Part shown: positions 17,206 through 26,149 of the stretch, piece by piece
Layout of the letters: each line of letters begins with the position of its first letter
Numbering within the stretch: position 1 is the stretch's first letter
Source: Candidatus Gastranaerophilales bacterium
GTDB taxonomy: Bacteria; Cyanobacteriota; Vampirovibrionia; Gastranaerophilales; Gastranaerophilaceae
Length of the DNA: 52,252 bases
Assembly (NCBI GenBank): GCA_944324375.1
Contig: CALUWB010000006.1
Location: 1 to 52,252 of the forward strand
Reading direction: 5' to 3'
Translations under genes and position numbers: made by a program
Notes under the pieces: model-generated
Told to the model about the DNA's origin: nothing
Seen by the model: the letters and a program-made list of their open reading frames with translations, nothing else
The model's database searches: none

Positions 17206-18081
17206 CTATTTTGTAGCATGTATTAACACAGAATTCGTTTTTAGGGTAATTTCTTTACCTTCTAAATAATTTTGAATTTCTTTAATATAATTATCCACTT
17301 TAGCTTCTTCAAAATATTGCAAAAATCTTTCCTTCATAGAAGGTCTATCAGGTGACGGAGGAGATACAAACCAAGGTATTACCATTTCTCGAGTGACAAC
17401 ATATTTTGATTCAATAGCATGTAATAAAGTTGAAGAATTTGAAAAACCAGCATTTGAAAGGTTATTTTTTATTGTTAAATCATCAAAATTACATAACGAA
17501 TCATTTTGATTAGACATTATATTATCTTCTGCATTTTTAAATTCATAATATGATGATATATATTTAGGATCTAATAATTCCCAATACCTCGTATTTGAAC
17601 GAATAATTGGTTCAAATGCACAGAAAAAACCACCTGGTTTCAACACTCTATATATTTCATCTATAGCAGGTTGCTTATCTACTATATGAACTAAAACTGA
17701 ACGCATAAGAGCTTTATCTATTGAATTATTACTTAATTGTAAATCTTCACAAGAAGCGTTTAAAAATTCATATTTAATATTTGTAGGATTATTTTCTAAA
17801 AAGCCTTTACAAGCATCTAAACAATCTGAAAATTTATCTGAAAATATAACTTTTCCTGAACCATTCAATTTTTCTATAGCTTCTAATGCTTTAAATGCTA
17901 AAAGCCCAGTACCTGTACCTATATCTAATACTACATCACTTGCGTTTATTTGAGCCATATTTACTATAGCATTACCAACGGAATCAAGCCAATCCATTGT
18001 TTGCTTTTTCATTTCATCCGTTAAGGCTGAAAACCTTGTTTCCATTAGCCATTGAGTCCAATTTTTACATAATGTACTCAT
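17206..18081 (-). CDS. Class I SAM-dependent methyltransferase
   Basis: 291 aa. SAM-binding motif I VLDIGTGTGLLAFKAL (~48-63), the acidic residue after strand 2 in VIFSDKF, motif around FLNASCEDLQLSNNSID, and a post-motif LKPGGFFCAFEP, as in the Methyltransf_11/25 group. The C-terminal ~120 aa are not diagnostic, so the substrate (small molecule, quinone or lipid) cannot be named. It is last in the operon TPR-GGDEF-tsaE-tsaB, 16 nt after tsaB. Methyltransferase fold certain, substrate unknown. Confidence 0.85.
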   Translation of the reverse strand: MSTLCKNWTQWLMETRFSALTDEMKKQTMDWLDSVGNAIVNMAQINASDVVLDIGTGTGLLAFKALEAIEKLNGSGKVIFSDKFSDCLDACKGFLENNPTNIKYEFLNASCEDLQLSNNSIDKALMRSVLVHIVDKQPAIDEIYRVLKPGGFFCAFEPIIRSNTRYWELLDPKYISSYYEFKNAEDNIMSNQNDSLCNFDDLTIKNNLSNAGFSNSSTLLHAIESKYVVTREMVIPWFVSPPSPDRPSMKERFLQYFEEAKVDNYIKEIQNYLEGKEITLKTNSVLIHATK

Positions 18082-18097
18082 TACAATTACTCCTATA

Positions 18098-18724
18098 TTA
18101 TTTTTTTATAGTAACAGGAGGCGGTTGAATATATAATGGCAACAATTTATGCCAATCACATTCTTCAGTTTTTATACGCTCTATTGCAATATCAGATAAA
18201 GTTTTACCTAAATCAAAATTTGCCTGTTGGTATGATATTACACTATTTCCAATATTTTTAAATCGTTCAAATAATCTATCATCAGTAATAATATCACGAT
18301 TTTTCACAATAGTATCAACTTCTTCTAAATCGACTGCACCGAAAAGTTTCCCATCATATAAATATGCCTTATTTTTTCTTGCGTCTAATGCTACTACATA
18401 TTTATCTTCACCTGCCCTTGATAAAATTTCTAATGAGGATATTCCAACTGCTTTTATGTTAAGTTCTTGAGCCATAACTCTTGCAACAGTTGTACAAGCT
18501 CTTATGCCTGTAAAACTCCCAGGGCCAATATTTATTGCAATTCCTTCAATATCTTTTGGTGTTAAATTATTTTCTTTCAATAATTTTGTTATTGTTGAGA
18601 TTAAGTATGCTGAATGATAATTTCTTTCATCTGATTCTAATATTTTTGATGAAAGTATTTTATCATCTTCTCTTAATACAATATATGTCTTATCTAAACA
18701 AGTATCAAAAGCTAAAAGTATCAA
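18098..18724 (-). CDS. tsaB: tRNA t6A synthesis protein TsaB
   Basis: 208 aa, an ASKHA-fold pseudo-peptidase. It has the family opening ILLAFDTCLDKTYIVL and the signature IAINIGPGSFTGIRACTTVARVMAQEL (around residues 62-88). TsaB pairs with TsaD and, with TsaE and TsaC, makes N6-threonylcarbamoyladenosine at position 37 of ANN-reading tRNAs. Its start overlaps the tsaE stop by 4 nt (ATGA), so the two are translationally coupled. tsaD is not in this window. Confidence 0.93.
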   Translation of the reverse strand: MILLAFDTCLDKTYIVLREDDKILSSKILESDERNYHSAYLISTITKLLKENNLTPKDIEGIAINIGPGSFTGIRACTTVARVMAQELNIKAVGISSLEILSRAGEDKYVVALDARKNKAYLYDGKLFGAVDLEEVDTIVKNRDIITDDRLFERFKNIGNSVISYQQANFDLGKTLSDIAIERIKTEECDWHKLLPLYIQPPPVTIKK

Positions 18725-19194
18725 TTTTCTAATCCTTCTATAATTTTTTCCATGCCAGCACCTTGTGATGTAAATTCAAAACATCTATTATCTTCATCAT
18801 CATAAGTTACATTTATTTCTATTCTATCAAAAGGAATTTCGTTTTGTGAAAATTCTGCCCATTCAACAAAAGTTAATTGTTTTCCTGTTGAATACTCTCT
18901 TAATTCATCAGTAATTGTTTTAACCCCTTCATTTTCTAATCTGTATAAATCAAAATGATAAATAGGGATATTCCCTGTATGATATTCATTTAAAATAGTA
19001 AAACTTGGACTTGTTACTTTTTCTTTAATATCCAAGGCTTCAGCTACTAATCTTACAAATGCTGTTTTCCCTGCACCAATTTCTCCAAATAAATTCACAA
19101 AACACCCATCAGTAACTAGTGCTGCAAACTTTTTTGCTAAATCTCTTGTATCATCTAATGATTCACATATTTTCTTATAAGATTTATTCGTCAT
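18721..19194 (-). CDS. tsaE: tRNA t6A synthesis ATPase TsaE
   Basis: I chose ATG 19194 (MTNKSYKK, 157 aa; AGGG in the RBS position) over an upstream start at 19233, which would run 50 nt into the previous gene. Walker A GEIGAGKTAFVR, then SPSFTILNEY, HFDLYRL and the Walker B-like LTFVEWAEF are typical. TsaE resets the TsaBD complex with ATP. It overlaps the GGDEF gene stop by 11 nt and tsaB by 4 nt, so all lie in one operon. Confidence 0.93.
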   Translation of the reverse strand: MTNKSYKKICESLDDTRDLAKKFAALVTDGCFVNLFGEIGAGKTAFVRLVAEALDIKEKVTSPSFTILNEYHTGNIPIYHFDLYRLENEGVKTITDELREYSTGKQLTFVEWAEFSQNEIPFDRIEINVTYDDEDNRCFEFTSQGAGMEKIIEGLEN

Positions 19195-20590
19195 AAACAA
19201 CAACCCTATTTCTGCCTCTTTCTTTTGCTTCATACAAAGCTCTATCAGCTCTTTTGTATAAATCGTCAGCTATATCTGTTTTATTTAATTGAGATAGACC
19301 TATACTTATTGTAACATTTATTTTTTTATTTTGAGATTCTTTTTCATTAGAAACTTCTACAACACTTTTTTCAACTGCTGTTCTTAATCTTTGAGCAACA
19401 ATGTTAGCTTCTTCTATTTTTGTCTGAGGAAGTAATATACAAAATTCTTCGCCACCATAACGAGAAGGAATATCATATTCCCGTAGTTGTTCTTTTATTA
19501 TCTTAGCAACTGATTTTAAAACTTTATCCCCAATAGCATGCCCATATGTATCGTTAATACTTTTAAAGAAATCAATATCAATCATCATTGCACATAATGA
19601 GTGCTTTTGACGTTTTGCACTTGCATATTCTTGTTTTAAACGCACTTCAAACTGACGTCTATTATTTAAACCTGTTAAAGCATCTAAAGTTGCATGCTTT
19701 AATACTTCGGCATATACATTGGCTCTTTCTATTGTTACGGATGATTGTTTTGTTAATTGATTTATATAATCAATGTCATCAGGAGTTAATTTCTCAATCG
19801 TACTATGGGCTACTATACAACCTAAAATATCTTTTTCTGTAACTAATGGAAATATTCCTATTTTCCTATCTTCCGAAATTAAATAATCTTTGTTTAGTTG
19901 TTGTATTAAATCATAAACTTTTTTATCGCGACAAGCATTTGGCCAAAATAATTTATATTCTGAATCATTTTTTATAAATATATATATTAAATGATTTGAT
20001 ATAAATTTATCTATCATTTCGCCAATTAATGGAATAATATAGTTTAATTCATATTGTGTTTCTATGATTTTTGCAATATTTTTTAGTGCATCATAAAAAT
20101 CATAGTTTAATTGTAATTTTTCTTGTAACAATTTATTTTGGATTAGAAGTAAAAATTGGTTTGCAAGAATGTTAAATGCATTTATAAAACTATAATTAAA
20201 TATTTTATTTTCATCAAATCTAAATTCTATCATTCCATATATAGAATCAACCATTTTTAATGGTAATAATAATGTTTTTGGTGATTTTTCTTGATTGAAA
20301 CTAAGTTTATAATAATCCTTATTATCAATTATGAAATCACAATTTGATAATCTTAAAAAATTTGAATATAAAACTCCAATTGCTGTTTCATCATACATAT
20401 CTTCAATCGGAGAAAAATTATTAATAACATCCTTTAATTTTTTAGATGAAAAATCATAATAAAAAATATTTAATTCTTTTAAAGTTCTTAAATATTTTTT
20501 AATTTCAGACACAACAAAGAACATATCTGAATTTGAATTAATCATATTAGAAAATGTCATAAGCATATCTAATTCATTAATATTCTTCAT
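19184..20590 (-). CDS. GAF-GGDEF diguanylate cyclase
   Basis: 468 aa from ATG 20590, preferred because GAGG lies 9 nt upstream; it overlaps the TPR gene stop by 14 nt. A degenerate sensory region with GAF-like features (~15-290) is followed by a helix and a complete GGDEF domain: TLDALTGLNNRRQF, IDIDFFKSINDTYGH, and active-site GGEEF at 379-383. REYD at 370-373 is an RxxD inhibitory site exactly five residues before it. It is therefore predicted to make c-di-GMP with product inhibition. No membrane span; cytosolic. Placement with tsaE/tsaB may be only transcriptional convenience. Confidence 0.92.
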   Translation of the reverse strand: MKNINELDMLMTFSNMINSNSDMFFVVSEIKKYLRTLKELNIFYYDFSSKKLKDVINNFSPIEDMYDETAIGVLYSNFLRLSNCDFIIDNKDYYKLSFNQEKSPKTLLLPLKMVDSIYGMIEFRFDENKIFNYSFINAFNILANQFLLLIQNKLLQEKLQLNYDFYDALKNIAKIIETQYELNYIIPLIGEMIDKFISNHLIYIFIKNDSEYKLFWPNACRDKKVYDLIQQLNKDYLISEDRKIGIFPLVTEKDILGCIVAHSTIEKLTPDDIDYINQLTKQSSVTIERANVYAEVLKHATLDALTGLNNRRQFEVRLKQEYASAKRQKHSLCAMMIDIDFFKSINDTYGHAIGDKVLKSVAKIIKEQLREYDIPSRYGGEEFCILLPQTKIEEANIVAQRLRTAVEKSVVEVSNEKESQNKKINVTISIGLSQLNKTDIADDLYKRADRALYEAKERGRNRVVVYDE

Positions 20591-21704
20591 CGTCTGGAGC
20601 CTCATGTTTAAAATAATCCATTCCAGCACAAACTTTAAATGTTTGCATCATAGTTTTGCTCATTTCGTCTGATGGAACAATTTTGCCTGTAGAATAATTA
20701 AATTTTATATCATCATCTTCAGTATGTTTCTTTTTTTTCTTCTTTTTCTTTTTAACATTAACATCTTGATTATCAGTATCATAAATATCCATATTTGTAC
20801 CTAATTCATTAGCACCATATTTTGAATATAAATGAGATGCATCTGATAAAATACCAAATACATAAGAAGAACGACCTTCATCATCTGCTCTAAAAGATAA
20901 TAATAAAGATGCTTTTTCTAATTCTTCAACTGAATCCTTATAAAGTTTTAAACGTCTTAAAAGAACTGCCAAATTATAATGCGCTTCATAATTCATTGGA
21001 GTTAAATAAATAGCTTTACAATAATTTATACCAGCATCTCTATAATTCCCCATTACATGATACGTTAACGCTAGATTAAATACTACATCTGAATTCTTTC
21101 GTAATATTTTATGAGATTTTTCATAAGATTCAGCTGCCTTTTTAAGAAGACCTATTTCTAAATCTCTATCATCATCAGATAGAAACATAGCTTTACCTCG
21201 ATATGCAAGTCCTCTATTATAATAAGCTAAACCCCTATTTTGTTTTGAAGTCTTTTTATTGCTAAAAAGAAATGGAACAACCCAAATTTTATTTTTCAAA
21301 TTAATTATCGCATCATATTGTCTTATTGCTTCATCAAAATTACCCAACTTTTCAGCTTCAATAATCCCAAGGTTCATTCTTGCTAAAGTATATCGAGGAT
21401 TATATTCTATTGCTTTTTTATATGCTTCAACTGCAGAATAATAATCTTCATAAACAACATATATATTTCCTAAATTATACCAAGCTGTATAATGGCTAGG
21501 GAAATATTCTAAACCCTTATTATAATACTCAATAGAATATGCTAATTTATGTTTGTGATAAGCTCTATCACCTTTAAAAACATAATAAACTCCTAGAATT
21601 CTATTTATGACATATTTTCTGACATAGTCCCGACCAAAAAACAATCCTGCCAACAATAATAATATAAATAAGAATTTAAAAAACTTTTTAAAAGATCTTT
21701 TCAT
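20577..21704 (-). CDS. Membrane-anchored TPR protein
   Basis: 375 aa. A basic start, then one N-terminal transmembrane segment (FLFILLLLAGLFFG, ~11-24). At least five TPR units follow (~45-270), with phrases such as AWYNLGNIYVVYEDYYSAVEAY and AHYNLAVLLRRLKLYKDSVEEL. The C-terminus has a run of nine lysines (~326-334) encoded by a long A-rich tract, then an acidic stretch. TPRs mediate protein-protein contacts; the partner is unknown. First gene of a five-gene minus-strand operon, translationally coupled to the cyclase. No clear Shine-Dalgarno sequence before its ATG. Confidence 0.85.
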   Translation of the reverse strand: MKRSFKKFFKFLFILLLLAGLFFGRDYVRKYVINRILGVYYVFKGDRAYHKHKLAYSIEYYNKGLEYFPSHYTAWYNLGNIYVVYEDYYSAVEAYKKAIEYNPRYTLARMNLGIIEAEKLGNFDEAIRQYDAIINLKNKIWVVPFLFSNKKTSKQNRGLAYYNRGLAYRGKAMFLSDDDRDLEIGLLKKAAESYEKSHKILRKNSDVVFNLALTYHVMGNYRDAGINYCKAIYLTPMNYEAHYNLAVLLRRLKLYKDSVEELEKASLLLSFRADDEGRSSYVFGILSDASHLYSKYGANELGTNMDIYDTDNQDVNVKKKKKKKKKHTEDDDIKFNYSTGKIVPSDEMSKTMMQTFKVCAGMDYFKHEAPDDEEY

Positions 21705-21830
21705 AATAAATATTTTATACTAAATAGAATATCTTGTGGAGTAATTAACATTTCCTAACATCAATATTAATATATTAATAAATAAACATGAAAAATTAGT
21801 AACAAAAATTAAAATTAGTAGCTTAGCTAG

Positions 21831-21859
21831 TTGCGAAAATATTAATTATATGATACAAT
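21831..21859 (+). promoter_or_regulatory. Sigma-70 type promoter of the 92-aa gene
   Basis: TTGCGA (21831-21836), exactly 17 bp, TACAAT (21854-21859), 26 nt before the ATG. Confidence 0.55.
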
Positions 21860-21885
21860 TTTAAACACGTGAAGGGTATATCTAT

Positions 21886-22164
21886 ATGTTAGTTTCAGCA
21901 ATTTCATCATTTAGAGCAATCGCAATGCAGCACAATGCTGGCATGGCAATGATGCAAAATAATCAGAATAATTTAAGTATGATTAGAGCATCTCGTGCTG
22001 GAGAAACTTCTTTTAATGCCCTACATCAACAAGATGTTCGTAACAGTGTTTCTGCGGCTAAAAGCAAATTTATGTATCAAGTTGCTTCTGCGTGGAAAAA
22101 ACAATGTGAAGCTAAAATTAAACAAGAAATGCAACAAGAACACAAACTTAATACTATTGCTTAA
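21886..22164 (+). CDS. Small Met/Gln/Ala-rich helical protein
   Basis: 92 aa, methionine- and glutamine-rich (AMQHNAGMAMMQNNQNN), helical, with a basic C-terminal half (YQVASAWKKQCEAKIKQEMQ). RBS GAAGGG lies 9-10 nt before the ATG and a plausible sigma-70 promoter is present. The opening LVSAISSFRAIAM is faintly like the MGLIASSMRLLTL N-terminus of the signature family (S-S-x-R-x-[IL]), but too weakly to assign membership. No signal peptide. Function unknown. Confidence 0.65.
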   Translation: MLVSAISSFRAIAMQHNAGMAMMQNNQNNLSMIRASRAGETSFNALHQQDVRNSVSAAKSKFMYQVASAWKKQCEAKIKQEMQQEHKLNTIA

Positions 22165-22289
22165 GTTTTCTTAATTTTTCTGTTGTAATTTATTTTTTTG
22201 AGTTAAAATAATTATACTCACATCCTCACCAATGAGTTAACGTCGTCATTAAACGTTTAAACTCAGTACAATATAGAAAGGTGAAAACA

Positions 22290-22556
22290 ATGGCAAATAT
22301 TAAGTCAGCTAAAAAAAGAGTATTAATCGCAGAAGCTAACAGACAAAGAAACGTAGCTTTCAAATCTTCTATCAAAACTGCAACTAAAAAAGCTTTAGAA
22401 CTTGCAAATAGTGAAGACAAAGAAGCTCTAAATTCTGCTTTATCTAAAGTTTACCAACTTTGTGACAAAGCTGTTTCTAAAGGTATTTTACACAAAAATA
22501 CTGCTGCTAGAAAAAAATCTAGATTAACTCTTGCTATTAAAAAATTAGCTAAGTAA
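22290..22556 (+). CDS. rpsT: 30S ribosomal protein S20
   Basis: 88 aa, starting MANIKSAKKRVLIAE, the family start; the in-frame GTG at 22281 is rejected because AAAGG lies just upstream of ATG 22290. The helical, Lys/Ala-rich body with LSKVYQLCDKAVSKGILHKNTAARKKSRL (~55-83) matches S20, which binds 16S rRNA in the 30S body. It is monocistronic. A palindrome TTAAACGTTTAA (22249-22260) lies in the upstream region, of unknown meaning. Confidence 0.97.
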   Translation: MANIKSAKKRVLIAEANRQRNVAFKSSIKTATKKALELANSEDKEALNSALSKVYQLCDKAVSKGILHKNTAARKKSRLTLAIKKLAK

Positions 22557-22570
22557 TAAATGCTTTAATA

Positions 22571-22607
22571 AAATAAGGTCAACCTTTCCGGGTTGACCTT
22601 ATTTTTT
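22571..22607. terminator. Bidirectional terminator between rpsT and rqcH
   Basis: AAATAAGGTCAACC / GGTTGACCTTATTT, a 14-bp perfect stem with a 6-nt loop and T-runs on both strands. Confidence 0.93.
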
Positions 22608-24210
22608 ATTCTGAAACAATTATTTCTTTTTCATTTTTATATGTCACATATCCTAAATTTGAAGCTGGAGGTTTTTTTAAATATTTACGCTTTGTATAAA
22701 TTACTCCAACTTTTGTTGAATTTTTTGCTGATGAATATTTTTTAGCTAATTTGCAACATTCATATATTGTTTTTTCATCAGGTTCATTTGAATCAGGAAC
22801 TTTTAATAAAATATGAGACCCTGGGGTATTTTGTGTATGGAACCAATAATCCTCTCCTCTTGAGATTTTTGATACTATCAAATCATTTTGACGATTATTT
22901 TTACCTATAAAAATTTTAAACCCGTTTATATCAACAGTTTCTATTTCTGAATCATCTGTTTTTTTACTTTTTTTATTATCTTCTATTATTTCATGTTCAA
23001 TTTCTCTTAAAATAGTTAGACTATCAGCGTTATCAATAGTGTAAATTATTTGTTCAAGATAATTTTTCTCATTAGTTAATTCTTGTTGTAATTCTTCTAG
23101 CTTACCCCTTGAATCTTTTGATTTTGCAAATAATTTATAATACCTTTGAGAATTTTCTTTTAGAGTTTTTGTATCATCTAATTGTATTTTTATTTCTTCT
23201 CCAGATTCCCAATCTGTAACTTTTATTTCTGAAGAATAATCTTCACCATTGTATATATTAGATAAAATTAAATCTCCATATTTTTTATACATCTCACCTT
23301 TATCTTTTTTAGATATTTGATAATTAATTTTTTTCAAACTATTTGAGACTTTTTTATATTTTGTATTAATTATATTTTTTAGCTTTAAATATAATTGTTT
23401 AAAAATTGTTTTTTCCTGAATATCAGAATAATAATTATCAATCATTGATGAAACACTATCTTGAATAATTGGATTTTCAAGAAGTTCAGAATAAATACAA
23501 TATTTATCATTATCTATTGCAGGTGTAATTTCACTTTTTCCCCAACCTTCTACATAATCTTTTATTTTTTCTAGTGGTAAGCCTTTAACCATTTCTTCAA
23601 AACTTTTTGAAATACCTAAAAAATCTTGGTTCAATCTGTCATAATTAATTTCACCATTGTATCTTAAAATATCTGTTTTATAACCTTGTTTTGGAGGGTA
23701 AATATATGGGAGAGTACCAGATACTTCTCTTTCTCTACTTTTTTCTGACCCTACATTATGAGCACAGCCTAATATAATTTTGGTATCAGAGTTATAAAGA
23801 ATTATATTTGAATATTTTCCCATCATTTCTATTGCTAGAGTTAGATTTATATTTTCATCAAATTCATTTGACGACTTAAAATCTATTTCCAAAATTCTTT
23901 CATAATGTGGGACTCTTACATCCAAAACTTTTGCACTTTCTATGTACTTTCTTAATAACATACAAAACATTGGAGGCTGTTTAGGATAAACTACATCACG
24001 CTTTTTTAATGTTTCATCATTAACAAAACATAAATGAAACAATGAAGGATTTATATTAACATATAACTTTTTTGATTCAGAAAGATTTCTAAATGAAAAT
24101 ATAAAATCGCGTCTTGTTGGTTGTTGGATTTTTTGCAATCTTGAACCTATCAAAAAATCAATATTTTCTTCTAAAAAAGCAACGAGAGTAAGATAATCAA
24201 AATTAATCAT
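22606..24210 (-). CDS. rqcH: NFACT-family ribosome quality control factor (RqcH-like)
   Basis: 534 aa. ATG 24210 chosen: AAGGAG is 8 nt upstream. N-terminal NFACT-N opening FDYLTLVAFLEENIDFLIGSRLQKI, a coiled-coil middle (~270-400), and a C-terminal NFACT-R domain with DYWFHTQNTPGSHILLKV and PPASNLGYVTYKNEKEI. RqcH binds stalled 50S-peptidyl-tRNA complexes and adds C-terminal alanine tails. At the usual Asp-Arg pair this protein appears to have Glu104-Arg105 (HYERILEI). Overlaps the cyclase-like gene by 8 nt. Family secure; alanine tailing inferred. Confidence 0.9.
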   Translation of the reverse strand: MINFDYLTLVAFLEENIDFLIGSRLQKIQQPTRRDFIFSFRNLSESKKLYVNINPSLFHLCFVNDETLKKRDVVYPKQPPMFCMLLRKYIESAKVLDVRVPHYERILEIDFKSSNEFDENINLTLAIEMMGKYSNIILYNSDTKIILGCAHNVGSEKSREREVSGTLPYIYPPKQGYKTDILRYNGEINYDRLNQDFLGISKSFEEMVKGLPLEKIKDYVEGWGKSEITPAIDNDKYCIYSELLENPIIQDSVSSMIDNYYSDIQEKTIFKQLYLKLKNIINTKYKKVSNSLKKINYQISKKDKGEMYKKYGDLILSNIYNGEDYSSEIKVTDWESGEEIKIQLDDTKTLKENSQRYYKLFAKSKDSRGKLEELQQELTNEKNYLEQIIYTIDNADSLTILREIEHEIIEDNKKSKKTDDSEIETVDINGFKIFIGKNNRQNDLIVSKISRGEDYWFHTQNTPGSHILLKVPDSNEPDEKTIYECCKLAKKYSSAKNSTKVGVIYTKRKYLKKPPASNLGYVTYKNEKEIIVSE

Positions 24211-25321
24211 TCTGATACTCCTTTTTATCATCAATAAGACTTAAAGGTTCATAAAAATCGACTTGAGAATTCAACCCATGAACACTTATTACACCTTTAT
24301 GATTAGCGACTAACTTATTTTTTAAAAGATTATACGTTTTATTTGAAATCAATACTTGAGAATTATTAAATACACATGCATTTTCTAAACGACTAGCTAT
24401 TTCAGAAATTGGACCAATCACAGTATAATTTGAAAAATTTTTAGAACCTAATATTGCAAATATAGAATTATCAGTAGCAATTCCACAAGATACTTTTACA
24501 GCATTTGTCTCTGGTTTTAAAAGATTATTAATTTCCATACAAGCATTGACTGCATCAAGAGCTTGATTTTTACCCATCCAATAACAACTAATTATATTAT
24601 TACTTGTTTTATCTATTATACCTGAATGTTTTAAACATATATCTATTATAACGCTATAATAATAATTTAACTCTTGAACTAATGTATTTGTATACATTTC
24701 TTGTTGATAAATTTGTAATATTTTAATTTTGAAACAAGCCAGTGTAATATCAACTTTTCTTGGTTGTTGAATAATATTTTTTATAAAAGGAATTGAATTA
24801 GGAAATAAATTTATGTCATATCCAAACAGTTTTATAGAATTAATCAATTTTGATTGTTTTAGATAAACTCTTGTAGAAAGCATAATTATAAATATAAATA
24901 ATTGAATTAATATAGGCCACACAATAGGAATCCATACATTATAAGCTCTACTCATGTAAACAGAACCTAACATAAAACTAAACATAACAATTAGTGATAA
25001 ACAAGTACTAATAAAAACATTAGGGATTATAAATAAAAATAGACTAATTAAAAATACACCTCCAAAACATAAGCCCAAATCAAAAATCAAAGGATAATTT
25101 GAAAATTCAACATTTGGCATCATAGGAACTACAGATGATAACATAAAATTAGCATTTCCAAAATCCAATACAGGTTTTAACATATCAGGAGAGACTCTTG
25201 CAAAAAGAGTATATAATTCAGCCATCTTTATAACAGGTTTAAACACAAAAAGAGTAGTTATGAATAAAATTAATACTAAGCTAAAACAAATATACAATTT
25301 GTATTTTGTTTTATTTAACAT
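24203..25321 (-). CDS. Membrane protein with a degenerate class III nucleotidyl cyclase domain
   Basis: 372 aa. One N-terminal transmembrane helix (~10-27), a short extracytoplasmic loop, then about three more helices (~78-150), an arrangement like CHASE2 cyclases but with a much reduced sensor. The C-terminal domain (~188-360) keeps the family frame (LEN.R-type SRLENA, YTVIG, LISNKTYNLL). The metal-binding Asp positions read CFKIK (~196-200) and SNNIIS (~240-245), and YTVIG-D-x-x-N reads YTVIGPISE (299-307). R311 remains. I infer a catalytically dead regulatory or scaffold protein. Overlaps thyX and rqcH slightly. Confidence 0.8.
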   Translation of the reverse strand: MLNKTKYKLYICFSLVLILFITTLFVFKPVIKMAELYTLFARVSPDMLKPVLDFGNANFMLSSVVPMMPNVEFSNYPLIFDLGLCFGGVFLISLFLFIIPNVFISTCLSLIVMFSFMLGSVYMSRAYNVWIPIVWPILIQLFIFIIMLSTRVYLKQSKLINSIKLFGYDINLFPNSIPFIKNIIQQPRKVDITLACFKIKILQIYQQEMYTNTLVQELNYYYSVIIDICLKHSGIIDKTSNNIISCYWMGKNQALDAVNACMEINNLLKPETNAVKVSCGIATDNSIFAILGSKNFSNYTVIGPISEIASRLENACVFNNSQVLISNKTYNLLKNKLVANHKGVISVHGLNSQVDFYEPLSLIDDKKEYQND

Positions 25322-26021
25322 TCAAAACTTCCTCTTTTCTAGGCATTCTGCCACAACATTTATCTTCATCACAGAAACCTAATCTTTCACATTTTGGAAC
25401 AAGATAATCTTTTAACCAAGGTTCTTGTTTAACTAATTCATCACACATAGCTTTTACTAAAAGACGAATTTCATATTGAGCTCTTGTGCATAATCTTAAA
25501 TTAGCAAGGTGAATAAGTTCTCTTAAATTTAAAGATGCAACCATTGAGCTTGCAGTTGCATTTGGAAGAACAAATCTTGCATCTTCAGCAGGTATACCAG
25601 CTTCTGTAAATTCAAGATATTTTTTAGAAATTTCACCCATAAATTCTTCAAACTTAGCTTTCAATTCAGGGTTTCTTTCAATAGTTGGAGGGATAATATA
25701 GTCAAATTGTCCTTTTTCTTTAACATATCTTTGAGATTTTTGAGAAAAAGACATATGGCGATGCCTTACAAGTTGGTGAGTACAAGCTCTTGAAACATTA
25801 GAGATTGCAAAACTAACTTGTATATGTTCAATTGTTGAATAATGACCTGATGAAACAACTCTGCTTATTAATTTAAGCATTTTTTCTTCATCAGCATCAC
25901 AATCAAAAATATTTAATGGAGAATCTGCACTATAACAAGTTCTACAAGCTGTATAAATTGTTCTCAATAAATTATCTGGTTTTGCAATTAATTTAACCTG
26001 TGGCTTGTTACTATTTTCCAT
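25311..26021 (-). CDS. thyX: FAD-dependent thymidylate synthase ThyX
   Basis: 236 aa. Motif RHRxxSxxxxSxR is present as RHRHMSFSQKSQR (86-98), preceded by STIEHIQVSFAISNVSRACTHQL and followed by NLRELIHLANLRLCTRAQYEIR. It methylates dUMP to dTMP using FAD, methylene-tetrahydrofolate and NADPH, replacing ThyA. The Cys-rich C-terminus (CERLGFCDEDKCCGRMP) is a frequent ThyX extension and could bind metal. The start is 11 nt inside the downstream operon arrangement: its stop overlaps the cyclase-like gene start. Confidence 0.96.
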   Translation of the reverse strand: MENSNKPQVKLIAKPDNLLRTIYTACRTCYSADSPLNIFDCDADEEKMLKLISRVVSSGHYSTIEHIQVSFAISNVSRACTHQLVRHRHMSFSQKSQRYVKEKGQFDYIIPPTIERNPELKAKFEEFMGEISKKYLEFTEAGIPAEDARFVLPNATASSMVASLNLRELIHLANLRLCTRAQYEIRLLVKAMCDELVKQEPWLKDYLVPKCERLGFCDEDKCCGRMPRKEEVLNVK

Positions 26022-26084
26022 ATCCTACCCCCTCTTTGTCTTTAAACTATATTAACATAGAAAAAGGAGACATGTAAAATTATT

Positions 26085-26122
26085 AATAAATAATACAGCC
26101 TGAAGAAAATCCTTCAGGCTGT
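26085..26122 (-). terminator. rpmE terminator
   Basis: Minus strand: ACAGCCTGAAG / CTTCAGGCTGT stem followed by ATTATTTATTAAT, an A/T-rich weak U-tract. Confidence 0.75.
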
Positions 26123-26149
26123 ATTTGTAAAATCTTAACCAATCTGTTA

